The translations under genes were made by a program, and so were the position numbers. A DNA stretch of 64,000 bases from Anaerolineae bacterium. GTDB lineage: Bacteria; Chloroflexota; Anaerolineae; Aggregatilineales; J027. Of the stretch, positions 43,859 to 52,616 are shown piece by piece. Position 1 is the stretch's first letter; every line of letters begins with the position of its first letter. The stretch is from contig WBUL01000005.1 in NCBI GenBank assembly GCA_008933735.1, positions 119,754-183,753 on the forward strand, given 5' to 3'. The notes under the pieces were generated by a model. That model did no database searches, was not told where the DNA came from, and saw only the letters and a program-made list of their open reading frames with translations.

Positions 43859-46678
43859 TTACTGATACCGCAGGATGTCGGAAACGGTCTTGCGCGAAGC
43901 GGCTATCGAAGGCCACAGACTGGCAATCGTTGTGATGACCATGACCCCGATCAGGCCAATCAAGGCGGCGGCAATCGGATACGACATGGGGAAAGTATCG
44001 CTCAACTGGGTGGCTTGCAGCAGGCCGTATTCAAACAAAACAGCCAACGGCAGACCCACCAGCCATGCGATGAACCCAACAACCAATCCTTCCGTCAGAA
44101 ACTGGATCGATACGATGGAAGAACTTGCCCCGATGGAGCGCATCACGCCGATTTCCTTCTGGCGCTCGAATACACTCATCGAGAGGGTGGTCAGCAAACC
44201 GAGTGCCCCGATCAAGGCAATCAAACCCGCCACTGCGCTCAAAATCGCCTGAATGGTGAACAGGGCTTGACTGATTTGTTCGACCAGCTCGACGAAGTTG
44301 AATATCTGTACTGGAATACCCTGGTTGAGCATGACTTCATTGAGGTCATCGCTGATGTCATCCAGTTCTTTGATGGTCGGATCGTCCAGGGTAGTCGTCA
44401 GGAAGTAACCCTGAGGAATAGGGACACCACCTTCCGTGCTCAACCCCTCCAGCGCTGCGAGTTCCTGATAATCCATTCCCATCACATCGGCAGGCATATC
44501 GCCCATTTGCTGCCGCGCAATGTCTGGCAAGGTGAAGATGCCGGCAATCGGATATTCTCGTGTAGTGCCGTTTGCAGCCGTTACGCTCAGCATATCCCCA
44601 ACGGCGTAACCCCCGTTATCGGCCATTTCCTGGCTGATAATCACACCCGGCTCACCAGGGGTGAAGAATTCTCCCTCGCTGAACTGAAGGAAGCTGCTGA
44701 TCTGTGTGTCCATCCCCAGCGTAATGACCTGGCTGTTCGACAGGGTGCCCTCGTAGTCGGCCACCGCAACCTGAGTCTGATATTCGTTCGGGCGTGGGGC
44801 TCCGGTCACATAACCGGAGATGGTCGCCAGCGTTTGCCAATCCAGCCAGACCTGATCAATCGGGTAATCAGAGATGCCAACGACCTGGAGTTCTGCTGTA
44901 TTGCCAGGGACTTTCATCACAACAGTGTCCCCAACCTTTCTGTCCATACCAAGCGCCAGCGAACTGGACAGGATGATGCCATCTGCCGCATTGTCCGGAT
45001 TTAATCTCTCCCCTTCATCAACAGTGAATTTGAAGGCGGGCGTCTCGCTTTCCACGTCATAGCCGTAGGCAAAGATGCCGGGAGGGCCACCTGCGGCGAG
45101 GGGCGGGTCGTAACCCTCAAACTCAACCTGGAGCTGGAAACCGGGTTCGATGGATTCAATGATCGGGTTTTCCACGGCGACGAAGTGTTGCTCAATGACC
45201 GGAACAACCTGCGCGGGATCACGGCCTTCCGTGGGGAAGACACCGACTTCGACGTTGAAACTGTCCAGAAAGATGTTCAAACCACTGGTGATGGAGTCGA
45301 ACACGGCGAAAATTCCCATAAACGCACCAGCGGCAATGGCCAGCGTTACAACCGTGAACGCAACACGCGACTTCTTGATGCTGACATTGCTCAAACCCTG
45401 CCGCACAGTAATCGGGATTGGCAGCAGACCAATGAACTTTGCCACAGGCCCGGAGCCGTAGTTCGCATCAATGCCCAGGTCGGTCATGGCTTCCAGAATC
45501 TTGACGCGGGTCCCGAAGAAAACCGGAATTAACGAGGCGAACACCGGCACCAGCAAGCCAACCAGAATACCGAGAATGATCGCACCCGGTGACGACTTGA
45601 AGCCTTCCAATGAGGTGTTCAACTGCGGTGCCAGCGCATGGGCAGCAGCATTGCCCCCAGGAATTCCCACGATGACACCAGGAATAACCCCAATCACCCC
45701 ATAGGCGAAGGCAATTCCAGCATACATGAAAAAGTTATCAAAGCGGGTTGCCCCCATCGACTTCATCACCCCGATTTGCCGTTTCTGCTCTACAACGATA
45801 GAACTGATCACGTTGATGACCAGAAAACCGGAAACGATCAGCGCGACAATTGCCAGGAAGCCCATCGTGCCGGAAATCTGCTGGGCGCCCTGAATCAAAC
45901 TGTTGTTTGCAGGGTCTTCAGACTGGATGAATACCGGAATATACGGGGTTTCGTCGGCAATGATGTTGGCGATATTTTCCTTTTCATCTTCCGCTGTGCC
46001 GTAATCCACAAATCGAGCGGAAAAAACACTGTATCCTGTTGTGCCCGTGATGTAGTTGCCATCGCTCAAACTGGTGTAGAAGCTGACCTTTGGGCTGAAG
46101 GTGTATGGGTGAAAGACAATCCCTGTCACCGTCCAGGCTTCTGTAGCGCCAATCTCTTGCGTATCTTTGGATGGGCTGAGGATGCGGAAGTAGACGGAAT
46201 CCCCAACTTTCAGGTTGTATTCCTCAGCCGTGCGTTTTTCAATGGCGACTTCGTTGGCCCCATCCACAGGATATTCGCCCTCAATCAAGCGCATCGGGAT
46301 AATGGGCAAACGCTCGCTGTATGGGTACGAGTAGGCGTTGATGATCCCGTCATCAAACTCACCCTCTTCGCTTACCTTGAAGTACCCGGTATTCTGAATC
46401 GAGCCCATCACCTCCGTGACACCAGGGAGCTCGCTCAGCCGTTCCAGATAGCTTTCGTTATCCAGTTCAGTGCCTGTGTTGACAGTGACGAATATATCCA
46501 GCATGGACAGTTCGGATTCTTTGATGTCCTCACGGAGCTGACTCACAATGATGTTGCTGAGTGAGAACAGTGCAATCGTGCCAGCCACACCGATGAAAAT
46601 AGCGGTTGAAACTAACAGGGTACGACCCTTACGGGCCAATACATCTCGAATGATTTTTCTAGCGCGGGTTCTAATCAC
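43859..46678 (-). CDS. FtsX/MacB-type ABC transporter permease, paralogue 2
   Basis: 939 residues beginning MIRTRARKIIRDVLARKGRT and ending AASRKTVSDILRYQ. The layout matches its neighbours: an N-terminal helix, a large extracellular MacB_PCD-like domain, an FtsX domain (QIGVMKSMGATRFDNFFMYAG near residue 290), a central helix (VAFTVVTLAIAAGAFMGIFA near 425), a second extracellular domain, and a final FtsX domain (QKEIGVMRSIGASSSIVSIQ near 835). Proteins of this kind transmit force between an ATPase and an extracytoplasmic domain in lipoprotein, peptide or wall-enzyme systems. The ATPase partner is not in the window. Confidence 0.93.
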   Translation of the reverse strand: MIRTRARKIIRDVLARKGRTLLVSTAIFIGVAGTIALFSLSNIIVSQLREDIKESELSMLDIFVTVNTGTELDNESYLERLSELPGVTEVMGSIQNTGYFKVSEEGEFDDGIINAYSYPYSERLPIIPMRLIEGEYPVDGANEVAIEKRTAEEYNLKVGDSVYFRILSPSKDTQEIGATEAWTVTGIVFHPYTFSPKVSFYTSLSDGNYITGTTGYSVFSARFVDYGTAEDEKENIANIIADETPYIPVFIQSEDPANNSLIQGAQQISGTMGFLAIVALIVSGFLVINVISSIVVEQKRQIGVMKSMGATRFDNFFMYAGIAFAYGVIGVIPGVIVGIPGGNAAAHALAPQLNTSLEGFKSSPGAIILGILVGLLVPVFASLIPVFFGTRVKILEAMTDLGIDANYGSGPVAKFIGLLPIPITVRQGLSNVSIKKSRVAFTVVTLAIAAGAFMGIFAVFDSITSGLNIFLDSFNVEVGVFPTEGRDPAQVVPVIEQHFVAVENPIIESIEPGFQLQVEFEGYDPPLAAGGPPGIFAYGYDVESETPAFKFTVDEGERLNPDNAADGIILSSSLALGMDRKVGDTVVMKVPGNTAELQVVGISDYPIDQVWLDWQTLATISGYVTGAPRPNEYQTQVAVADYEGTLSNSQVITLGMDTQISSFLQFSEGEFFTPGEPGVIISQEMADNGGYAVGDMLSVTAANGTTREYPIAGIFTLPDIARQQMGDMPADVMGMDYQELAALEGLSTEGGVPIPQGYFLTTTLDDPTIKELDDISDDLNEVMLNQGIPVQIFNFVELVEQISQALFTIQAILSAVAGLIALIGALGLLTTLSMSVFERQKEIGVMRSIGASSSIVSIQFLTEGLVVGFIAWLVGLPLAVLFEYGLLQATQLSDTFPMSYPIAAALIGLIGVMVITTIASLWPSIAASRKTVSDILRYQ

Positions 46679-46835
46679 AGATTTCCCCCATATATCTACT
46701 TTTCTGATGGTCTGTATTTAATACGAAAAAACAGCTTTTGGGTTTCCAACAGTGTGAAAACCGATCTTAATCATACTACGCAGATAACAATTTGCTATCC
46801 GTTTAAAGACGGATTTTCGTGAAATAGGATAAAAA

Positions 46836-49625
46836 TTACTGGTAACGCAGAATTTCTGAGACTGTTTTACCCGCGGCTCGAATCGCGGGATAGAGGGTAG
46901 CGATAATTGTGACAAAGAACATTCCCAGGATTCCTAACAGGGGAGCCACAGGTGTATATTGGAATTTGATGACTTCTCTGAAGGGAACGGCACTGATCAA
47001 AAGGCGGCTCAGGAAGTAGCTCAGGGGAATGGCGATCACCCAGGCCACCAGCCCGACCAGCAGTCCTTCGGTCAGAAACAGGTTCATAATATGGCGTGAG
47101 GTGGCACCCAGGGAACGCATAACCCCAATTTCGCGCTGCCGTTCAAAGACCCCGATAGAGGTAATCGTGAGCAGGCCGATTCCGCCCACGAAGGCCATCA
47201 GCAGCGCTGCCATAATCATCACCGCACCGATACTTAAGATCGTCTGAGCAATCCGGTCTGCAAAAGCCACTTGATTATTGTAGGTCGGGGTCGGGGTGAG
47301 TGATGGGAGATTGTCATCGGTAGGGGCCTGTGGGTCGGTCAGATCAATATAATAAGTCGCCGGGGAAACTTTGCGGTAATCCAGCGCTTCCAGTTGGGCC
47401 AGGTTTTCCCAATACAGCGCCAATACTTCTTGACTTTGCCGCACTTCGTCTGGCACGCTGGTTCCAAATAATATCAACTGAGCTGCATCCACTTCTGCGA
47501 TGGCGAGAATGGGATAGGTGGCACTTTTTGCCTCGGTCTTGAGCGTAATTTCGTCTCCCGTTTCATAACCACCCTGCTCAGCTAAATTACGGCTGAGGAT
47601 AACCCCAGGCGACTCCAGGGTGAAATCCGGGGCCAGCAGTCGCCCGGCGCGTTCATCGATTCCTACGGCCCAGATATCACGTTCTTTCAGAGGATTGTCG
47701 CCGTTGGTGGTTTCGATTTGTACAGTATCCCAGTAGTTGTTCGGCACGGGTGCATCTCGGACGACACCCACAAAATCCTTCAGCGTTTGCAATTCCATAA
47801 AGGCGAGTTCGATGGGAAATTCCGCAACGCCAATGATTCGGAACTCGCCGGTTTTTTCCAGCACACGGAGCTGTAAGGTATCGTCCACGCTCTTATCAAA
47901 TCGCTCCGCCATCGCCGGTGTGATGACGATGGTGTTGCCATTAATGTGGTTGCCTTCCCAGAGTGTCCCTTCAATCAGGGTCAGATTTGAGAGATCGGAC
48001 TCTGTCGTGACGCCGGTAACAAATATCCCCTCGCCGTTTACTATTCCCGGAGTTTCTGTTTCATTTTCCGTATCTTCGGCGGGACCATCAGCTTTGAGTT
48101 CGACGGCGACCCCCGGCTCGATGGTGCGAATTTGTTCACGCTGGTCGCTCAAAAGACTTTGCACCACATCCAGCACTTCAATATCGGCATTGGTGACGGA
48201 TACGGCGACATTCAGTGTGTCCCGAATGTCTACAATAACACCGTTCAGCACATAGAAGACAGCAAACATTCCCATAAATGCCGCTGCTGCCAGGGATAGG
48301 GAGAACATCGTCAGGGAAAAACGGCCTTTACGGCGGGCGATGTTGTTCACCGCCTGCTCAACCGACATAGGAACGCTAACCGTATGGAGCAGGCGCGGCA
48401 CCGCTCCTTTGCCATATTTAAGTTCGATTCCCCGGTCAGTCATGGCTTTAACGATGGTGATTTTGGACCCGTTGTAGACGGGAATGATTGCTGCCAGCAC
48501 AGGAGTGAGCAGTCCCAGGCCAATGCCAAGTAAAATCGGGATGAGCGGCGGCGAGGTATCCTTCAGGATGGTATTGGCGAGTGGGGCGGTCGCTTCGGCG
48601 GCGTGGCGTCCTACTGGAATGCCAGCCAGCACGCCGGGAATGGTCCCCAGCAGCCCATAGACAAACGCGATTCCAAGATATATTGCGAAAATATCCCGGC
48701 GCGTGGCTCCGATAGCTTTCATCGCGCCGATCTGCCGCTGTTGTTCAGCCACAATAGTGGTAATGACGTTCGTTACTAAAAAGCTGGCAACGATCATCGC
48801 CACCACCGCCAGAATCAGCATGACCCGGCTGAAACGGCGAATCCCCACAATAAAAGCATTTTGCTCCGGGTTGTCAATCAGGTAAAAAACAATTTTATAA
48901 GGCGAATCGTTGGAGACCGCGCCGCGAAACCCCGAAGACTGCTGGAGCGCTGCCCCAAAACTGCTGAACCGTACATACAGAGAACTGTACCCATTGAATC
49001 CCAGGAGACGTTGGGCGTCCTGATAGGGGGCATAAACGCTGCTATCTGCCCCTTCGCTGCCGAAATAAATGTAAGGCTGGAAGAAAAAACCAACGATTTT
49101 CAGATCATGTTCCAGCCCGAAGCGGTCTTTGACGACCAGGGTATCCCCAATTTTGAAGCCGTGTTTATCCCCCATCCGCTGCTCAATAGCGACTTCATCG
49201 TGTCCGGCAAGGGGGTAACGTCCTTTTTCCAGGCGGAGAGGTTCAATCTTGATGTTCGGGAATGGTTCGGAGAAGGCGAACAACTGTCCTTTCTGAAATT
49301 CTGTCCGGTCAGTATGTCGCCATCGCAACTGGTAAACGGCCTGCCCCTCTACATGGGTAACCGCTGGAAGAGTCCTTAACCGTTCGAGGAGCGCTTCATT
49401 TTCTTCATAGGTTGTGCGGCCACGAGCATCCAGGTAAATCCGCAGCATTGCCAGTTCGGAGGTTTTGATGTCTTTATCCATCTGGCGGGTGAGCATTTGA
49501 CCCATTGAGGTCAGCACCACCACCCCAAGCACACCCACAAATATGCTGAGGCATACCAGGGATGTGCGGGTTTTACGGGCGAGGACATCCCGTTTGATTT
49601 TACGCAGCCATGTCGGGTTGATCAT
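46836..49625 (-). CDS. FtsX/MacB-type ABC transporter permease, paralogue 3
   Basis: 929 residues, beginning MINPTWLRKIKRDVLARKTR and ending AGKTVSEILRYQ. FtsX domains are at about 275-385 (QIGAMKAIGATRRDIFAIYLG) and about 815-929 (QREIGVMRSLGATSRHIMNLF). The extracellular regions differ more from paralogues 1, 2 and 4, and include a Thr/Pro-containing loop (DNLPSLTPTPTYNNQVAF) near 775. It is separated from its neighbours by 157 and 77 bases. Confidence 0.93.
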   Translation of the reverse strand: MINPTWLRKIKRDVLARKTRTSLVCLSIFVGVLGVVVLTSMGQMLTRQMDKDIKTSELAMLRIYLDARGRTTYEENEALLERLRTLPAVTHVEGQAVYQLRWRHTDRTEFQKGQLFAFSEPFPNIKIEPLRLEKGRYPLAGHDEVAIEQRMGDKHGFKIGDTLVVKDRFGLEHDLKIVGFFFQPYIYFGSEGADSSVYAPYQDAQRLLGFNGYSSLYVRFSSFGAALQQSSGFRGAVSNDSPYKIVFYLIDNPEQNAFIVGIRRFSRVMLILAVVAMIVASFLVTNVITTIVAEQQRQIGAMKAIGATRRDIFAIYLGIAFVYGLLGTIPGVLAGIPVGRHAAEATAPLANTILKDTSPPLIPILLGIGLGLLTPVLAAIIPVYNGSKITIVKAMTDRGIELKYGKGAVPRLLHTVSVPMSVEQAVNNIARRKGRFSLTMFSLSLAAAAFMGMFAVFYVLNGVIVDIRDTLNVAVSVTNADIEVLDVVQSLLSDQREQIRTIEPGVAVELKADGPAEDTENETETPGIVNGEGIFVTGVTTESDLSNLTLIEGTLWEGNHINGNTIVITPAMAERFDKSVDDTLQLRVLEKTGEFRIIGVAEFPIELAFMELQTLKDFVGVVRDAPVPNNYWDTVQIETTNGDNPLKERDIWAVGIDERAGRLLAPDFTLESPGVILSRNLAEQGGYETGDEITLKTEAKSATYPILAIAEVDAAQLILFGTSVPDEVRQSQEVLALYWENLAQLEALDYRKVSPATYYIDLTDPQAPTDDNLPSLTPTPTYNNQVAFADRIAQTILSIGAVMIMAALLMAFVGGIGLLTITSIGVFERQREIGVMRSLGATSRHIMNLFLTEGLLVGLVAWVIAIPLSYFLSRLLISAVPFREVIKFQYTPVAPLLGILGMFFVTIIATLYPAIRAAGKTVSEILRYQ

Positions 49626-49702
49626 TCGTGAAAAAAAGAGACTCTCTCACTCAATAGTGTTCCCTATTCTAACAAATCGGATGCAAAAGTCACCTTCGAC
49701 TT

Positions 49703-52474
49703 TCATTGATACCTGAGAATATCTGAAACCGTTTTGCGAGCCGCGTTCAAAGACGGCCCCAGACTGGCAGCGGCTACGATAAGTTCCATACCAACCAAAC
49801 CCAGCAGGAGCACAAAAGGCGGATAATTGTAACCAACCGTATCCAGTTCCAGTACCTGATACAGCAGATACCCTGCACCATAGCTGAGTGGAATGCCAAT
49901 CAGCCAGGCAATGAAGCCAACAGCCACCCCCTCCAGCATGAACTGGAATCCGATCACTTCCGCGCCTGCCCCGATAGAACGCATCACACCAATTTCCTTC
50001 TGCCTCTCTAATACACTGATAGAAAGGGTTGTCAACAAGCCGATTGCACCAACGGCGGCAATCAGGATCGCGCCTGCCCCTAAGATCGAGGTGCGTGTGA
50101 TGGCAACCTGGGTGAATCCATCAGCAGCAGCTACCTGATTGGTATATCGCCCTGCAAATCCCGCTTCCAGAAGCCGATTTTCGATGATTTCCATGATTTC
50201 GCTTGTTGAATCAGCATCTATCTCTTCATTTCTGAGGACGATGTAAAATCCGTTTGGGATGGGGTCGCCTTCTGTGCTGGCCTCCGTAATGCTGATGAGG
50301 TCATTAAACCCGAACAGCACCACATCGTCGGGAATCGTGGTGAACTGCGGGACGATCTGTGACGCGCTGGCCTGCAAGGTCGCGTTGGGAACAACCTCCA
50401 ACACAGGTCTTTCGATGTTTTTTCCCTCAATCGTCAGTTGAATTGTGTCACCTGCTGCCAGAGCGGTTTTTTCAGCCAGGCTGCCTGCAATCACCACGCC
50501 GGGGTTTTGCACATCATATTCGACCAGAAAGGACAGTATTTGTTCATCCATCCCGACAACCGTAGGAGCAGCGTTTTCCAGGGTGGCAGGCAGAACATAT
50601 TCGTTAGGGACGGGAGCATCAGAACGTAATCCTGCCAGATTCGACAGGTCATCCCAGCGCAGATTTGCATTGTCGAAAACTCCGGCGTCAATACCGATAA
50701 TTTCTCTTTTGACCTGCTGCCCACCAACGGTAAATGTCAATTCGTCACCAACTTCTAAATCCAATTTGTTGGCGACTGTCGCAGCGACCACAATGCCCTC
50801 GCGCTTCGGGTCATCCTGCCAGCCTTTACCCTCAACAAAGTCAAACGTAATGGTTTTTGCAGTGGGGTCAATGCCAAAAACCTGAATCTGCTCATCACCG
50901 GTAAAAAAGCTGATGTACCCCTCCGGCATCTGGATAAATACCAGCGTGGCAGGTGAGGCCTGTTCAACCTCTTCCATGCGGTCAAGTTCCTGTTTAACCG
51001 CTTTATAATTCTGGATTTCATTGAGCTGCAAGACGATCTGATAGTCCAGGCGGTCAAAGATGCCGCGAATCGAACGGTTTACGGAGACCGTTGCGGCGAT
51101 GATTCCCATAAACACAGCGATAGTGAGTGTCAGGGTGATTCCGGTCAGAGAAAGCCGCCAGCGTTTCTGGTAGACATTGCTCATCGACTGGCGAACACTG
51201 ATGGGGAGGGGCAGCTTCCCCAGGATCCTGTCCGCAATGCTTTCTCCATATTTGCCACCGATGCCGAGATCGGTGATGGCTTCCCGAATGGTTACACGGA
51301 CGCCATTCAAAACGGGAACGGCGGCGGAAAGTACCGGGATGACCAGCCCCATCACAATCCCAAAGACTACGGCGGACGATGACCATGCAAAGTTTTCAAT
51401 CCGAATATCCAACTGAGGAGCGAGGACGCTGGTGACCAGATATCCCACGAGAATCCCCGGCACAATCGCAAAAGCTGTGCCCAAAAAACCATAGGTGAAA
51501 GCAACACCGGAATAAATCAAAAAGATCTCGGCGCGGCTGGCTCCCAGCGATTTCAGAATGCCGATTTGCTGTTTCTGTTCCGCGATAATGGTGTTAATCA
51601 CGTTAATGACCAGAAAACCGGAGACTACCATCGTCATCAGAGCCAGCAGGCTCAGAATATTGCTAAAAATCTGAGAATTTTCAGTTTGTGTGTTGACGAC
51701 CGGATCCTCAATCAGGGGCAGCACCGGAACATAAGGCGTATAGGCTTTGACTGCCTGCTGAAGTCCTTCCAATTGGGCTTCTGCCAGTTCAAATGAGGTG
51801 TAGCGCATCACAAGACGGTTAAAACCATTGAAGTTCAGGATGTCCTGGGCATCTTCATACTGGGCATAAATGCCCACGTCCGGGCCAGGAATGTCTCCGG
51901 TCAGACCACGATAAGAGTACGGGTGAAAAATCAGGCCAGAAATGGTATAGCTGACCTCGCCGGTGGTAGTCCGAAAGATAATCTCGTCCCCGATCTTAAA
52001 TCCCTGCTTGTCGGCCATACGAGTTTCGACAGCAACTTCGTTTTGCCCGACCTCCGGCCAAAAGCCGTCAATAAGCTGCATGGGTTCAAGCTGAATATCC
52101 TTCAATGGAGAAGAATACGCCCTCAGTTCGGCTTTTTTGAATTTTTCATCGTTCGGCTTCTTATAATTAATGGCGAAGTAGGCCCAGCCTTCCGCGATTT
52201 CGATGCCTTCCAGCGCATCTACGGTACGCCCGTTCAGAAAATCGATGGTCTGTTGTGGGTTGGTATCTTGCTGGCTGGCACTTACTACCAGGTCAATCAT
52301 AGCGATTTCCGAGGGTTTAATGGTTTCATCCAGTGTCCTGGAAATCAGATTCCGCGTGGTGAAAAGCGCGATGACACCCAGTACCCCGATGAAGATGCTG
52401 GCGGAAACCAGGAATGTGCGTGTTTTACGCGAAAGAACGTCACGCAGAATTTTTCGGGTTCCGGTGCGGATCAT
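49703..52474 (-). CDS. FtsX/MacB-type ABC transporter permease, paralogue 4
   Basis: 923 residues, beginning MIRTGTRKILRDVLSRKTRT and ending NAARKTVSDILRYQ. FtsX domains are at about 285-400 (QIGILKSLGASRAEIFLIYSG) and about 815-923 (QKEIGVMRSIGAGAEVIGFQF). It is the first gene of the block on its strand, with ribosome site GAGGGGA before the ATG and a recognisable promoter upstream. A duplication of one ancestral gene best explains the four-gene row. Confidence 0.93.
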   Translation of the reverse strand: MIRTGTRKILRDVLSRKTRTFLVSASIFIGVLGVIALFTTRNLISRTLDETIKPSEIAMIDLVVSASQQDTNPQQTIDFLNGRTVDALEGIEIAEGWAYFAINYKKPNDEKFKKAELRAYSSPLKDIQLEPMQLIDGFWPEVGQNEVAVETRMADKQGFKIGDEIIFRTTTGEVSYTISGLIFHPYSYRGLTGDIPGPDVGIYAQYEDAQDILNFNGFNRLVMRYTSFELAEAQLEGLQQAVKAYTPYVPVLPLIEDPVVNTQTENSQIFSNILSLLALMTMVVSGFLVINVINTIIAEQKQQIGILKSLGASRAEIFLIYSGVAFTYGFLGTAFAIVPGILVGYLVTSVLAPQLDIRIENFAWSSSAVVFGIVMGLVIPVLSAAVPVLNGVRVTIREAITDLGIGGKYGESIADRILGKLPLPISVRQSMSNVYQKRWRLSLTGITLTLTIAVFMGIIAATVSVNRSIRGIFDRLDYQIVLQLNEIQNYKAVKQELDRMEEVEQASPATLVFIQMPEGYISFFTGDEQIQVFGIDPTAKTITFDFVEGKGWQDDPKREGIVVAATVANKLDLEVGDELTFTVGGQQVKREIIGIDAGVFDNANLRWDDLSNLAGLRSDAPVPNEYVLPATLENAAPTVVGMDEQILSFLVEYDVQNPGVVIAGSLAEKTALAAGDTIQLTIEGKNIERPVLEVVPNATLQASASQIVPQFTTIPDDVVLFGFNDLISITEASTEGDPIPNGFYIVLRNEEIDADSTSEIMEIIENRLLEAGFAGRYTNQVAAADGFTQVAITRTSILGAGAILIAAVGAIGLLTTLSISVLERQKEIGVMRSIGAGAEVIGFQFMLEGVAVGFIAWLIGIPLSYGAGYLLYQVLELDTVGYNYPPFVLLLGLVGMELIVAAASLGPSLNAARKTVSDILRYQ

Positions 52475-52500
52475 GTTGTTGTCCCCTCATGGTTTATCAA

Positions 52501-52528
52501 ATGATAATTCTGAAACCAGAAATCTCAA
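52501..52528 (-). promoter_or_regulatory. Possible promoter of the permease block
   Basis: On the minus strand TTGAGA (52523-52528) and TATCAT (52501-52506), 16-base spacing, about 30 bases before the start of paralogue 4. The match to consensus is moderate. Confidence 0.4.
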
Positions 52529-52616
52529 ACTCATGAGAATTTTCGGAAATTTTTGGGATGATTTGTTTGCGGTTAGTGTAGGTTCGTGGCATCATTAAGA
52601 CGATTTAGAGGCAACC

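Noticed and set aside
43844..45004. 386-codon plus-strand frame
   Set aside because: Antisense to permease paralogue 2, with His/Gln/Arg-rich composition typical of a shadow frame.
45638..46564. 308-codon plus-strand frame
   Set aside because: Antisense to permease paralogue 2. No promoter, ribosome site or family motif.
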